The translations under genes and the position numbers were made by a program. A stretch of DNA of 64,000 nucleotides, taken from assembly GCF_001571285.1 (NCBI RefSeq), contig NZ_BCTM01000001.1, positions 341,503 through 405,502 on the forward strand, in the 5' to 3' direction. The notes under the pieces were generated by a model, which saw nothing but the letters and a program-made list of their open reading frames with translations, searched no databases and was not told the DNA's origin. Of this stretch, positions 49,940 to 59,904 are shown one piece after another; within the stretch, counting starts at the first letter, position 1; every line of letters begins with the position of its first letter. The DNA comes from Kluyvera cryocrescens NBRC 102467 (GTDB taxonomy: Bacteria > Pseudomonadota > Gammaproteobacteria > Enterobacterales > Enterobacteriaceae).

Positions 49940-50572
49940 TTAATAGTGATATCCACCGCCGGAACGACCACCACCAATGTGATCGCCCCCGCCTAATCCA
50001 TGAGCGCTATTGCTATTAGCAGCATTATTAGAACCATTACCAGTACCACTGTGGTCATGACTACCGCTATTGGTTCCACGTCCGTTACTCCATGACTCAC
50101 CTGCAAAAGGTGGATGTTTAGAAACTACATAACCTGGTACGGTAACCCCCGTTGCAGGACGAATAGAAGTACCAGAATAAACAGGTGCTTGTGGGTTTTT
50201 ATTTGGATTAACTTGAGAGACTAAACCGGGATTATTCTTAGTACCGTAGTTATTTACCTGTGGATTTAGGTTCGGGTTTCCTTTAGTACCATAGTTAGCA
50301 ACTGACTGAACTGCAGCATTAGCAGCCGCTTGCTCTGCACTGTTTAAATCAGCACTAGCTTGAGCACGTTCTGAATCGATACCCTTAACCGTATCGATCA
50401 TTGCGTCAGCATCACGTCCCTGAGAATGTTTAGCTTCTTCATAACCATTATTAACAGCATCACCGTAACGATCCATATGGGCAGCGTGTTCTTGAGCCTG
50501 AGATAAATCAACAGCACTCGCAGCAAAAGAAGAAACAGATAATACAATTAAAGCAACAATAGAAAGTTTCAT
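49940..50572 (-). CDS. Exported Asn/Gly-rich repeat protein, unknown
   Basis: Not recognised. From the ATG at 50572 it has 210 residues; upstream in-frame ATGs (to 50590) are possible and none has a good ribosome-binding site. A signal peptide (MKLSIVALIVLSVSSFAASA) ends at residue 20. A helical, Ala/Glu-rich part follows (about 22-92), then two tandem 15-residue repeats, NYGTKGNPNLNPQVN (93-107) and NYGTKNNPGLVSQVN (108-122). A low-complexity tail rich in Gly, Ser, Asn and His ends DHIGGGRSGGGYHY. No cysteine is present. It sits in an AT-rich patch beside tRNA-Pro. A cell-surface or periplasmic structural or metal-binding role is only a guess. Confidence 0.7.
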   Translation of the reverse strand: MKLSIVALIVLSVSSFAASAVDLSQAQEHAAHMDRYGDAVNNGYEEAKHSQGRDADAMIDTVKGIDSERAQASADLNSAEQAAANAAVQSVANYGTKGNPNLNPQVNNYGTKNNPGLVSQVNPNKNPQAPVYSGTSIRPATGVTVPGYVVSKHPPFAGESWSNGRGTNSGSHDHSGTGNGSNNAANSNSAHGLGGGDHIGGGRSGGGYHY

Positions 50573-50590
50573 ATGAAACATCATCACCAT

Positions 50591-51009
50591 GAGTTAAATA
50601 TTTGTATAAGAATAAAAAGAATCAAAGGACTACTAACAGGGGAAATTAATCTATTACTCTTTACACAGAATTACAATATTCAAAATAAAGAATGTTCAAT
50701 TCAGGCGGTGAGGTAATACCAGTTATCCCTGATCATAATTATTAAAATGATTATTTTAGATTTATTTTTTAAATATTTGTATAACATTTGTACTTAAATA
50801 ACAGACAATCGGTGAAGGATAAAGTTTGAACAGCAAACTAGTACACTGAAAGAAAAAAGAATCATTATTAAATAGATAAACTGACCTTATCGCAGGCCAG
50901 CGGTGCTATACTGACTAATAATCTCTATCTGGTATGGGATAAACGCGAGTGACAGCTACATCAGAGACTCTATTCTGACCATGCCCCCTTGAAACATAAG
51001 CAGTCAAAG
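50591..51009. other. AT-rich gap, no gene seen
   Basis: 419 bases, strongly AT-rich between 50600 and 50880. Contains the promoter region of the repeat protein. No open reading frame, RNA gene or clear repeat found. Confidence 0.6.
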
Positions 51010-51714
51010 CTAGTTGCGGCTCTTTTTTAGCTCCCCTACCGCTTTTTCAAGGCCCACAATATCATGGCTGGAGAGCAATGGCTGTAATGAGAGGATGTCA
51101 TCTTCACTCATCGCATAGAGGTTTAACGCCTCTATGCGTTTGATATCTGATTCAACAAAGCGATACTTAATAAACTTTGCCGGATTACCGCCATATACCG
51201 CATAGGGTGGGACATCTTTAGTGACAACCGCACCAGCGGCAATAACTGCCCCCTCGCCTATCGTAACGCCCGGCATTATCATGGCGCGCATACCAATCCA
51301 GCACCCGTCTTTTATCACGGTGTTACCGCGCTCCTGGTAACATTCTTCTATTGATTCAGCAAAGGGGTAAAGACTGATCCAATCCATCCGATGGGTATGA
51401 TTACCTCCCATCAGGATAACGGCCTCAGCAGCAATGCAGACAAAATTACCGATAAACAATTGGTCTACCGGCCCTAATGGCGGCCACGACTGGCTCGCCG
51501 CACTGCCGTGTAGATACCGGACGACTGAGCGCTCAAAACCATTATCCCAGCAGTCGCTGTAGTAACTGCGAGTCCCTTTTATAATAATGTTGGGGTTGGT
51601 CACCGTTTGGTGCAAATACTCAACTTCGGTCCAGTGTTTATCATTCATCTGCATGCACCATGTTGATTCATTGAAGTTAATGGTTATAGGCGTAGAGAGT
51701 AGATCAACCTTCAC
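51010..51714 (-). CDS. CatB-type hexapeptide acetyltransferase
   Basis: O-acetyltransferase of the left-handed beta-helix xenobiotic acetyltransferase (XAT) group, which includes CatB chloramphenicol and Vat streptogramin enzymes. 234 residues from ATG 51714; a start at MNDKHW (about residue 24) would be nearer family length. Signatures: IGNFVCIAAEAVILMGGNHTHRMDWIS, cited here as ILMGGNHTHRMDWIS with the catalytic histidine, NTVIKDGCWIGMRAMIMPGV, GAVIAAGAVVTKDVPPYAVYGGNPAK. Acetyl-CoA is the expected donor. The acceptor is unknown; resistance cannot be assumed, since many such chromosomal enzymes lack it. AT-rich flanks suggest acquisition. Confidence 0.85.
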   Translation of the reverse strand: MKVDLLSTPITINFNESTWCMQMNDKHWTEVEYLHQTVTNPNIIIKGTRSYYSDCWDNGFERSVVRYLHGSAASQSWPPLGPVDQLFIGNFVCIAAEAVILMGGNHTHRMDWISLYPFAESIEECYQERGNTVIKDGCWIGMRAMIMPGVTIGEGAVIAAGAVVTKDVPPYAVYGGNPAKFIKYRFVESDIKRIEALNLYAMSEDDILSLQPLLSSHDIVGLEKAVGELKKSRN

Positions 51715-52249
51715 TTTTCTATCAAGTAGTTAGCATCGTAATAGCCTAACAAATTTTCAGGAAGCATCACTCCTGAGATAATCATTAGCGTGCTCAGCAT
51801 CATCTCATTACCAACATTATTAACTTTAATTCATTTAACAAACGAGATACCAATAATTAAACAACACTTCATGTCAGTTTACTCACCGATAAGACATGCA
51901 ACTTAATAATTGAAAATTCACTCATGTTCAGAACTATTATCAACGCATGATTAATAGCCACTTCTGCCGGGCCATTTTTAAATAGCGACAATGACTATTA
52001 TCGGTAATGTATTTAATTATTTGTATAATATTTGTTTTGCTGTTACGGGTAACCCGTAACGAATATAAAATTAATCATCTGACATAAAATAGATGAGCAC
52101 GCTAACGTACTTCGGGTGCTAAGAAAGGTCGCGGAATGCCCGCAAAAGGAAATCAGCCCCCTCATCTCTCTTTCTACCTGACGAATTCGGCTCAGAGCAG
52201 ACGCTCTGAATAACACTCCCCGAAAAGAGAATACGCAGGAGCCCTACGT
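51715..52249. other. AT-rich gap with a 19-base palindrome
   Basis: 535 bases without an open reading frame of useful length. It holds the acetyltransferase promoter region, a perfect palindrome at 52042-52060, and a small hairpin TCAGAGC-AGAC-GCTCTGA (52192-52209) downstream of the nuclease gene. Confidence 0.6.
52042..52060. repeat. Perfect 19-base palindrome
   Basis: GTTACGGGT-A-ACCCGTAAC, GC-rich arms inside AT-rich sequence, about 330 bases upstream of the acetyltransferase. Operator-like; partner protein unknown. Confidence 0.6.
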
Positions 52250-52753
52250 TTATTTCGCTATTTGCCAACGGCTATCAAAATGCGCCTGAAACTGGCTTAT
52301 TACCGCAGGTTCATCCCGGATGACCAATACATTCTCCGAATTGGCCACCTCCGCGGATTGAGCAAAATTAAACGATCCCGTTTCCAGCATGTTGCCGTCA
52401 ACAATCATCAGTTTGTCATGCTGGAGGTGATAATGATCGTCAAAGCGTAGCGCGATGCCATTTGCCTGTGCCAACGCAATAGCCTTTTGGCTTACCGCCC
52501 CCGCATTCCGATGCTTATCAATCACCGCCCTCACCTTCACCCCACGTTTTTCAGCGTGCACTAAGGCGCTAACAATATCTTTGGCCTGGAATGAGTACGC
52601 CATCATATCAATCGATACTTTCGCGTGATTGATCGATGCCAGTACCAGCGCACGCGCCGACCCTTCCGGTGAAAACCCAGCCTGCACAGAGGCATTGGCG
52701 ACAGGGATAGCGCACAATATTGTGACTATAATGAGAAATCGCTTGATCATCAT
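52250..52753 (-). CDS. Periplasmic PLD-family endonuclease (Nuc-like)
   Basis: 167-residue phospholipase D-superfamily protein with a single HKD motif, like the EDTA-resistant nuclease Nuc of IncN plasmid pKM101, which works as a dimer. Signal peptide 1-21 (ending VANA) predicts periplasmic location. The catalytic HxKxxxxD is H112, K114, D119 in LQHDKLMIVDG, followed by ETGSFNFAQSAEVANSENV. Non-specific DNA/RNA cleavage is expected. It resembles plasmid-borne genes, consistent with acquisition. No immunity partner is needed for an exported nuclease. Confidence 0.88.
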   Translation of the reverse strand: MMIKRFLIIVTILCAIPVANASVQAGFSPEGSARALVLASINHAKVSIDMMAYSFQAKDIVSALVHAEKRGVKVRAVIDKHRNAGAVSQKAIALAQANGIALRFDDHYHLQHDKLMIVDGNMLETGSFNFAQSAEVANSENVLVIRDEPAVISQFQAHFDSRWQIAK

Positions 52754-52927
52754 TCACTCGCAGAATGTCAGGACAGCACCGTTAGCAATGAAAGTGATAA
52801 TCGCTACAATTATTCATAAACTCAATATATAGAACTATTCCTAATGCAAAATTCAGTAAAATACGATTACCATTGATGTCAGGAATGATATTCTCCTCTT
52901 GTTGCATACTGATAAAAAGGATGAACA

Positions 52928-53419
52928 GTGAAAAACACACACAAACTTGCCGCTTCATTACTCGCCATCGTCTGTGCTTCCAGCACCGCCTGGGCCGCAG
53001 AACAGCCGCTGGAAAAGGTTGCGCCCTACCCGCAGGCGCAGAAAGGCATGAAGCGTCAGGTTATTCAGTTGCCGGAACAAAAAGATGAATCTGCCTTTAA
53101 GGTAGAATTATTGGTTGGCCAGAATCTGGAAGTCGACTGCAACCACCACCGTCTGGGCGCGAAGCTGGAAAGCAAAACGCTGGAAGGCTGGGGTTACGAC
53201 TACTACGTGGTTGAGAAAGTCAGTGGCCCGATGTCCACCATGATGGCGTGCCCTGACAAAAAGAAAACCAAACAGTTTGTTACCGCTTCACTGGGTGACG
53301 ACGGCATGCTGCGCTACAACAGCAAACTGCCGATCGTGGTCTATACCCCAGAAAACGTCGATGTGAAATACCGCGTTTGGGAAGCCCAGGAAACCGTACA
53401 GAACGCCGTTGTGCGTTAA
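52928..53419 (+). CDS. eco: Ecotin, periplasmic serine protease inhibitor
   Basis: Dimeric periplasmic inhibitor of trypsin-fold proteases such as elastase and chymotrypsin, protecting against host enzymes. 163 residues from a GTG start at 52928 with AAGGA upstream; signal peptide ends at AWA, about residue 23. The reactive loop STMMACP keeps the P1 methionine, and two cysteines (VDCNHH and MACP) form the loop disulfide. [14 protein letters not shown] and [18 protein letters not shown] are conserved. Confidence 0.95.
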   Translation: MKNTHKLAASLLAIVCASSTAWAAEQPLEKVAPYPQAQKGMKRQVIQLPEQKDESAFKVELLVGQNLEVDCNHHRLGAKLESKTLEGWGYDYYVVEKVSGPMSTMMACPDKKKTKQFVTASLGDDGMLRYNSKLPIVVYTPENVDVKYRVWEAQETVQNAVVR

Positions 53420-53460
53420 TCACTCAATCCCGGGCCGCTTATCCGGGTTTGAGAAACGAA

Positions 53461-53487
53461 AAAACCGGCCAACTGGCCGGTTTTTTT
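53461..53487. terminator. Bidirectional terminator between eco and mqo
   Basis: AAAACCGGCC-AACT-GGCCGGTTTT with A-rich left and T-rich right flanks, between convergent genes. Confidence 0.92.
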
Positions 53488-53498
53488 ATACCTGACAC

Positions 53499-55151
53499 TT
53501 ACAGTGCGATATCCGCGATTTCCTTCACTTCGAGCGGCTTCGACGGTGTCTGAACCGCGGGAACCGGATCGGCTTCGCGCGCAACTTCGTGACGCAGCCC
53601 CAGCACTTCGCTGGTATAGGCGAGCGTCTGGTCGATTAAATGTGGATTCTCAGTCAGCGTCGAACCGTACGTGGGTACCACGGCGCGGATTTTTTGCTGC
53701 CACTCGGCGGTCTGCATTTTCTCTTTGAACACTTTCTCCAGCAGATCCAGCATGATCGGGGCCGCCGTTGATGCGCCCGGTGATGCCCCCAGCAGCGCGG
53801 CCACGGTGCCTTCGTCATCACTCACCACTTCGGTGCCCAGGCGCAAAACGCCGCCGATACGCGCGTCGCGTTTAATAATCTGCACCCGCTGACCCGCCTG
53901 CCATAAGCGCCAGTCCTGCTTTTTGGCCATCGGATAGTAGGCGCGCAGCGCCGCATGGCGGTCTTTATCTTTTTGCAGCACCTGCCCCACCAGATATTTG
54001 ACCAGGTCAAAGTTATCCAGCCCAACGTTCAGCATCGGCAAAATGTTCGATTTGTTGGTGGACGCCAGCAGATCCCACAGTGAGCCGTTTTTCAAAAAAC
54101 GCGTCGAGAAGGTCGCAAACGGCCCAAACAGCACCACTCGTTTACCATCAATAATGCGAGTGTCAATGTGCGGGACCGACATGGGTGGCGCACCGACCGA
54201 AGCCTGACCGTAGACTTTCGCCAGATGGTGATTGACCACTTCAGGGTTGTCACACACCAGGAATTGGCCCCCCACCGGGAAGCCCGCGTACTCTTTCGCC
54301 TGCGGAATTTTGGTCTGCTGCATCAATTTCAGCGCCGCACCGCCGGCACCGATAAAGATAAACTTGGCTTTAATGGTACGTTTAGCATGGCTGTTGTTGG
54401 CATCAGACACCGTGACGTTCCAGCTGTTGTCCGCATTGCGGTGGAAGCGGCGAACCACGGTGTTGAGCTGCAGCGTGAAGCGGTCGTGTTTTTTCAGTGC
54501 GTTAATCATCTGACGGGTGATCTCGCCATAGTTAACGTCAGTGCCCGCTTCAGTGCGCGTAGCGGCAATTTTCTGCTGCGGGTCACGCCCTTCCATCACC
54601 AACGGTGCCCACTGTTTAATTTGTTCGTGGTCTTCAGAGTAGCGCATGCCGTTAAACAGCGGGCTCTTTTGCAGCGCGCGGTAGCGTGCACGCAGGAAGT
54701 TTACGTTGTCATCGCCCCACACAAAGCTCATGTGCGGCACGGTATTGATAAAGCTTTTCGGCTGCGTCAGCACGCCGCGCGTCACCTGGTGTGCCCAGAA
54801 CTGACGAGAAATCTGGAAGGCTTCGTTAATATCAATGGCTTTTTCGATGCTGACGGAGCCGTCAGCTTTTTGCGGAGTATAGTTGAGTTCCATCAGCGCC
54901 GAGTGCCCGGTACCGGCGTTGTTCCAGCCGTTTGAGCTCTCTTCCGCCACGCTTTCCATCTGCTCAACCATGGTAATCGACCAGTCTGGCTCAAGCTCCT
55001 GCAGCCATGTACCCAGCGTAGCGCTCATGATTCCGCCACCGATCAGCAATACGTCTGTCTCGTGCACCACACGAGCCTTCGCCTTAGTCGCCACAGAAAC
55101 CTTCTCGGTACCCGATTTCTGTGCGTTGGGTACAGCTTTGTTCTTTTTCAT
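53499..55151 (-). CDS. mqo: Malate:quinone oxidoreductase
   Basis: FAD-dependent, membrane-associated enzyme that oxidises malate to oxaloacetate and reduces quinone, parallel to malate dehydrogenase. 550 residues. The FAD-binding GxGxxG variant is [16 protein letters not shown] near residue 35; other signatures are [36 protein letters not shown] and [20 protein letters not shown]. The first 25 residues are basic and Ala/Lys-rich and differ from E. coli, whose N-terminus is more hydrophobic (from memory). Confidence 0.96.
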   Translation of the reverse strand: MKKNKAVPNAQKSGTEKVSVATKAKARVVHETDVLLIGGGIMSATLGTWLQELEPDWSITMVEQMESVAEESSNGWNNAGTGHSALMELNYTPQKADGSVSIEKAIDINEAFQISRQFWAHQVTRGVLTQPKSFINTVPHMSFVWGDDNVNFLRARYRALQKSPLFNGMRYSEDHEQIKQWAPLVMEGRDPQQKIAATRTEAGTDVNYGEITRQMINALKKHDRFTLQLNTVVRRFHRNADNSWNVTVSDANNSHAKRTIKAKFIFIGAGGAALKLMQQTKIPQAKEYAGFPVGGQFLVCDNPEVVNHHLAKVYGQASVGAPPMSVPHIDTRIIDGKRVVLFGPFATFSTRFLKNGSLWDLLASTNKSNILPMLNVGLDNFDLVKYLVGQVLQKDKDRHAALRAYYPMAKKQDWRLWQAGQRVQIIKRDARIGGVLRLGTEVVSDDEGTVAALLGASPGASTAAPIMLDLLEKVFKEKMQTAEWQQKIRAVVPTYGSTLTENPHLIDQTLAYTSEVLGLRHEVAREADPVPAVQTPSKPLEVKEIADIAL

Positions 55152-55388
55152 CGTAGGGGGCCTTACTTGACTTGCGATTTGTTACATGCAGGTAAAAACA
55201 TCCGTACGGTTAAGTTACCACCAGGCGGGGTGAATTTAAATATTGTTTAAAATTTAAGTTGAGTTTTGAGATCTGTTATTAAAATGTTTAATAAATGTGT
55301 ACAGAAAATGAGATTTGGTACTGGTAGAGTGTGACGGGAAGCGGTATTATTCTCCCCTTTGTGATGGTACGCACGGAAGCTGTGGCTT

Positions 55389-56654
55389 ATGGAAAACCGG
55401 CCATCGATAACCTGCGAACAACCTATGCCAAACACCCCCTCTTCTTCATCTCTATTGACCACTTTGCAATCCCCCGCGCTATTAACGCGTGAAGTACTGG
55501 CGGGCGTGATTACCGCGCTGGCGCTCATCCCGGAAGTCATTTCATTTTCCGTCATTGCCGGCGTCGATCCTAAAGTTAGCCTGATCGCTTCCGTGGTTTT
55601 GTGTCTGTCGATGTCGTTTCTCGGTGGCCGTCCAGCGATGGTCACTGCGGCGGCCGGTTCCGTCGCGCTGGTGATCGGCCCGATGGTACACCAGCATGGG
55701 GTCGCATACATCCTGCCAGCGGTAGTAATGGCAGGTATTATCCAGATACTGTTTGCCGTATGCGGCATGGCAAAGCTGATGCGCTTCATCCCAGCTTCGG
55801 TCATGAGCGGTTTTGTTAACGCTCTGGGTATCCTGATTTTCTTTGCTCAGGTCCCCCACTTTTGGAGCCGTAGCCCGCTCATCGTCGCCCTGTTTGCCGC
55901 GACCATTTTGATTGTTCTGTGGCTCCCCAAAGTCGTTAAAAGCGTTCCGTCACCCTTGGTCGCGGTCGTTTTACTCACGCTGTACACCGCAACCAGCGGA
56001 CAGACTCTGCCCACGGTGGGCGATGAGGGGTCGATGGCGGGTGGGCTTCCGGGGCTCACCCAGTGGCTGGTTCCGTTTAATCTCAATACGCTACAAATTA
56101 TCTGGCCCTGCGCACTGAGTATCGCTTTTGTCGGACTGATGGAGTCACTGCTCACCGCCAAATTGGTGGATGATTTAACGCTGACGCCATCAAACAAAAC
56201 CCGCGAGAGCGCGGGTCTGGGCATCGCCAATATCCTGGCCGGCTGCTATGGCGGTATCGCGGGCTGCGCGATGATCGGTCAAACGATTGTTAACGTGGAG
56301 ATGGGCAAAGGACGCAGCCGCGTTTCTACCGTCGCTGCTGCGCTGGTCCTGCTGCTATTGGTCACCGCATTAAGCGAAGTCATGGCGTTGATCCCGATGT
56401 CGGTACTGGCGGGCATCATGGTGATTGTGGCGTTTAAAACCTTTAGCTGGCAGAGCCTCCAGCCGGCAACGCTTAAACTCACGCCGTGGCCGGAAACCCT
56501 GGTGATGTTGATGACCGTCGCCGCGACGGTCACTACCGGAAACCTGGCCATTGGCGTACTGGCCGGCATTATTATGCTGCTGCTGGTTCCCGCACGGCTG
56601 AAACAGCGGGCAAAACTTAAAGCAGAAACAGCGTCGCCAGCCCAAGAAAAATAA
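55389..56654 (+). CDS. SulP-family anion transporter without STAS domain
   Basis: 421-residue membrane protein of the SulP/SLC26 family (sulfate, bicarbonate or other anions). The transport domain is complete: LAGVITALALIPEVISFSVIAGVDP near the start (cited as ALALIPEVISFSVIAG), FLGGRPAMVTAAAGSVALVIGP and GCYGGIAGCAMIGQTIVN. It stops at the end of the membrane domain, so the cytoplasmic STAS domain common in the family is missing. Start uncertain: ATG 55389 or ATG 55425 (MPNTPSSSS), neither with a good ribosome-binding site. Substrate unknown. Its last 38 bases overlap the mgtE 3' end on the other strand. Absent from this position in E. coli K-12. Confidence 0.85.
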   Translation: MENRPSITCEQPMPNTPSSSSLLTTLQSPALLTREVLAGVITALALIPEVISFSVIAGVDPKVSLIASVVLCLSMSFLGGRPAMVTAAAGSVALVIGPMVHQHGVAYILPAVVMAGIIQILFAVCGMAKLMRFIPASVMSGFVNALGILIFFAQVPHFWSRSPLIVALFAATILIVLWLPKVVKSVPSPLVAVVLLTLYTATSGQTLPTVGDEGSMAGGLPGLTQWLVPFNLNTLQIIWPCALSIAFVGLMESLLTAKLVDDLTLTPSNKTRESAGLGIANILAGCYGGIAGCAMIGQTIVNVEMGKGRSRVSTVAAALVLLLLVTALSEVMALIPMSVLAGIMVIVAFKTFSWQSLQPATLKLTPWPETLVMLMTVAATVTTGNLAIGVLAGIIMLLLVPARLKQRAKLKAETASPAQEK

Positions 56655-58053
56655 AGAAGCCCCCGGTGTCGGTGATCGCGGTGATCATCACGCTTGAACC
56701 GACCGCCGGGTCGCGACCCAACTTGACCATGATCATCGGGATCAGCACGCCCATGACCGAGGCCACCAGCAGGTTGAGGATCATCGCCAGCGACATCACT
56801 GCTCCCAAATGCATATCGTCATACAAGAACCAGGTGACGCCGCCCATAATTCCGCCCCAGACGATACCGTTAATCAGCGCCACGCCCATTTCACGTAGGA
56901 TCAGGAACGAAAAGTTACCCGGCTGAATATGCTGTAATGCCAGCGCGCGCACAATCATGGTGATCGTCTGGTTACCGGTGTTGCCGCCAATACCGGCCAC
57001 AATAGGCATAAGCGACGCCAGCGCCACCAGCTGTGAAATCGTATGTTCAAAACCGTCAATTACCCGCGAGGCTATAAACGCGGTGCAAAGGTTAATCGCC
57101 AGCCATGCCCAACGGGTTTTCACCGCTTTCATCACCGGCGCATAAACGTCTTCATCGCTACTCAAGCCCCCCATACGGCGTAAATCGCTGTCGGTCTCTT
57201 CGTAGACCACATCAACGATCTCATCGATGGTTAAACGCCCCATCAGTTTGCCCTGGGAATCAATCACCGCGGCGCTGATCAGGTTGTCACGTTCGAAGGT
57301 ACGCGCGACGATTTCTGATTTCTCTTCCGGATGGAAAGCCACCGGTTCGGCCTCCATCACCTCATGAACAAGGCGATCGGCGGGGTTGAGCAATATCGTT
57401 TTCAGTTCCAGTTCGCCAATCAGCGTTTGGTCGCGCTGAATGACAAACAGCTTATCGGTATTCTCCGGCATTTTTCCCAGTCGCCGCAGAAAGCGTTGGA
57501 CCGAGGCGAGCGTCACATCCGGCCGGATAGTGATCACCTCGAACTCCATGATCGAACCGACGCAGTCGTGGGCATAGTTCATCACCTGTCGTACGCGCGC
57601 GCGTTCTTCAGGCGTCATGGAGGCCAGCAGACGTCCAGTCAGATCGCGAGGCAGGTGCTGAACGAGGTAAATCTGTTCGTCAATATCCAGCGTTTGCAGT
57701 GCATCGAGCAACGCCCGGTCGCTCATGTCTTCGATGAGGTCGTCCCAGACGTTCTCCGATGCTTCCAGCAACACTTTCCCGCGGCGATCGTCTTCGATCA
57801 TGTTCCACAGCGCGTGACGCTCTTCTGACGGCAAGGCTTCCAGGGTATCGGCCAGATCCGCCGGCTGCAGATGTGCCACCAGCGCGCCGACCTCCGCCAG
57901 GTCGTCAACCAGCGTACTTTCATCATACTGTTCGGCGAGCGTCAGTTTGCCCAGCAGCGCAGAGGTAATGGCCTTATCGGTGGTCAACAACCAGATAAGG
58001 CGCATACGCTCTTCGTCGCGCAGCCGAGCGCTGTTCTTCTTCAACAGAGACAT
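56617..58053 (-). CDS. mgtE: Magnesium transporter MgtE
   Basis: Gated Mg2+ channel, 478 residues. Order: cytoplasmic N-domain (about 30-155; LQPADLADTLEALPSEERHALWN region, cited as LADTLEALPSEERHALW), two CBS domains (about 165-290), the plug helix, and five transmembrane helices with the signature LMPIVAGIGGNTGNQTITMIVRAL (cited as PIVAGIGGNTGNQT) and DPAVGSSVMITAITDTGGFF. Acidic CBS/N-domain residues sense cytoplasmic Mg2+. AAGGA precedes the ATG. E. coli K-12 has no mgtE here. Confidence 0.95.
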   Translation of the reverse strand: MSLLKKNSARLRDEERMRLIWLLTTDKAITSALLGKLTLAEQYDESTLVDDLAEVGALVAHLQPADLADTLEALPSEERHALWNMIEDDRRGKVLLEASENVWDDLIEDMSDRALLDALQTLDIDEQIYLVQHLPRDLTGRLLASMTPEERARVRQVMNYAHDCVGSIMEFEVITIRPDVTLASVQRFLRRLGKMPENTDKLFVIQRDQTLIGELELKTILLNPADRLVHEVMEAEPVAFHPEEKSEIVARTFERDNLISAAVIDSQGKLMGRLTIDEIVDVVYEETDSDLRRMGGLSSDEDVYAPVMKAVKTRWAWLAINLCTAFIASRVIDGFEHTISQLVALASLMPIVAGIGGNTGNQTITMIVRALALQHIQPGNFSFLILREMGVALINGIVWGGIMGGVTWFLYDDMHLGAVMSLAMILNLLVASVMGVLIPMIMVKLGRDPAVGSSVMITAITDTGGFFIFLGLATLFLL

Positions 58054-58180
58054 GAATAATCCTTATTCGTCAAGGTTCGCCCAGTCGGATGAGTGGGCGC
58101 TCTAAGCATAGCGCGGGGTATGTAAAAAAGGCTAAACGGGCCGCTCAAGCGTTGAAAAAAACGCCAAAGCGGCCAAAAAA

Positions 58181-59824
58181 TCAGGCAGTTCGGGCTACGG
58201 CGTCTCGCGAGGCGCGTTCGCGCTCTTCGCCTACCAGCTCACTAAGCTGACCGTTACGCATCTCCAGTAGACGATCGGCATGCACGAAATAGTGATCGTC
58301 ATGGCTGATGGCGAAAATCGTTTTACCCATTTGCTGCATCAGCGGCAGCAGCACCTGATAAAATTCGCGGCGGAAATGCGGATCCTGATCGGCGGCCCAT
58401 TCATCCAGCATAATGATATCGCGCTCTTCCGCCAGGGCCAGCAGCAGCGCCACGCGCTTCTTCTGCCCCTTGGACAATTTCAGATCCAGAATACGACCAT
58501 TATCGAGTTTGACCTTATGGGTCATTTGCAGCTGCGTCAGCCATTTATCGACCAGTTGCGGATCCGCCTGTTGGCCATCCGGCCCCAGTAAGTGTTCGAA
58601 CAGCCAGACATCGGTGAACACCGCCGAGAACAGTTTGCGGTAATCTTCCGGCTTTTCTGCCGCCAGCGGTTGTCCGTCGAGAAGAATCTGTCCGGAAACC
58701 GGTTGATACAGCCCGGTCAGCAGCATCGCCAGCGTGGATTTACCGCTACCGTTGCCGCCAATCAGGAACACCAGTTCACCGCGTTTTAGCGTCAGATTCA
58801 GCGGGCCAACGGCAAATGTGTTGTCTTCATAGTGGAAGCTCACATCGCGCAACTCAAGCGTTTGCCAGTTCGAGTGCGCCACAGGCTGCGGGAACGCTTC
58901 CTGATATGGCGCGAGGGAAAACGTCTTGAGCTTGTTGAATGCCACCTGTGCGCTTAACAACGTTGGCAGCGCACCTACCGCCGACAGCAGCGGCGTACGC
59001 AGGAACAGCAGCGTCAACGAATAGGTGGCGGCCACATTGGTATCAGCCCAGCCCAGACCGTTAGCCATCCAGAACACCAGGCCAATTGCGCCCAGCATCA
59101 TAATATTCGACCAGTTCACCGCGCTCAGGTGGAAGGTATCCGCCCGGACAATATGATGGCGATAGGCTTTGGCATCCGGCGTGAACTGCTGTTCAAAAAC
59201 GTATTCCGCACGTTCGCGATTGAGCGTCAGCTCTTTGCGTCCTTCCAGCACCGTTTGATAGTCGTTATACAGCCGGTCTTCCGTTTCGCGCAGCGTCGCC
59301 ATGTGCTTATAGACGCGTGCAACCAATAAGAAACCACCCCAGATGGTCAACGCCACCCACAGCGCGGTGATCAGCAGCATTTTGGTTGACAGCACCGCCA
59401 GATAGGCGGCAGAACCAAAGGTCAGAATAATTCCCTGCACCAGTTCAGGCAGACGCACGAAGGCAATGGTGATGGCGCGGATATCGCTGGTCAGCCCCGC
59501 CAACAGCGACGCACTGCCGAGCTTCTCCACCCGTTCAACCTGGGTGTCGAGAATACGTTTGATAAATTCACGACGCAGGCGGTAGACAAAGTGGTGCCCT
59601 AACGTGGTGAGTGCCAACTGGGATCCCAGCGTGACCGCCATCAGCAGCAGCAGCAGGCCTAGAAATTCCGGCAGTACGGCAAAAGTGGTATCGACCGTCT
59701 CAATCAGACGGACGTTGATAAAGGCGATGAGACCGATACCCAGCACCGCGCTGAGCAAGCTCAACGCCATTACGCCAATAAAAGGCCAGCGATATTGACG
59801 CCAGACAAGTAACAGAAGTTCCAT
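58181..59824 (-). CDS. yojI: ABC exporter YojI
   Basis: Half-size ABC exporter with fused membrane and ATPase domains; in E. coli it works with TolC to export microcin J25 and possibly cysteine. The ATG at 59824 ([15 protein letters not shown]) gives 547 residues, the E. coli length; an upstream in-frame start adds 5. Six helices lie in 1-290; the ATPase has Walker [10 protein letters not shown], signature [12 protein letters not shown] and Walker B IIMLDEW. The glutamate is followed by WAADQDP, the cyclic-peptide exporter pattern. Confidence 0.93.
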   Translation of the reverse strand: MELLLLVWRQYRWPFIGVMALSLLSAVLGIGLIAFINVRLIETVDTTFAVLPEFLGLLLLLMAVTLGSQLALTTLGHHFVYRLRREFIKRILDTQVERVEKLGSASLLAGLTSDIRAITIAFVRLPELVQGIILTFGSAAYLAVLSTKMLLITALWVALTIWGGFLLVARVYKHMATLRETEDRLYNDYQTVLEGRKELTLNRERAEYVFEQQFTPDAKAYRHHIVRADTFHLSAVNWSNIMMLGAIGLVFWMANGLGWADTNVAATYSLTLLFLRTPLLSAVGALPTLLSAQVAFNKLKTFSLAPYQEAFPQPVAHSNWQTLELRDVSFHYEDNTFAVGPLNLTLKRGELVFLIGGNGSGKSTLAMLLTGLYQPVSGQILLDGQPLAAEKPEDYRKLFSAVFTDVWLFEHLLGPDGQQADPQLVDKWLTQLQMTHKVKLDNGRILDLKLSKGQKKRVALLLALAEERDIIMLDEWAADQDPHFRREFYQVLLPLMQQMGKTIFAISHDDHYFVHADRLLEMRNGQLSELVGEERERASRDAVARTA

Positions 59825-59904
59825 AGCAGCAACCAGCAAGAAAAAACAGCCAGCAGTGTAAACTGCTCAGAGGTTACATCAAGAATAATTCTTATTTTTA
59901 TTCA

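Noticed and set aside
51010..51714. Call as chloramphenicol or streptogramin resistance gene
   Set aside because: The family motifs fit the XAT fold, but nothing in the sequence identifies the drug acceptor site.
49591..52927. Integrated island with attachment repeats at proL
   Set aside because: No second copy of the tRNA 3' end and no integrase was found by reading to eco, so a classical island is not supported.
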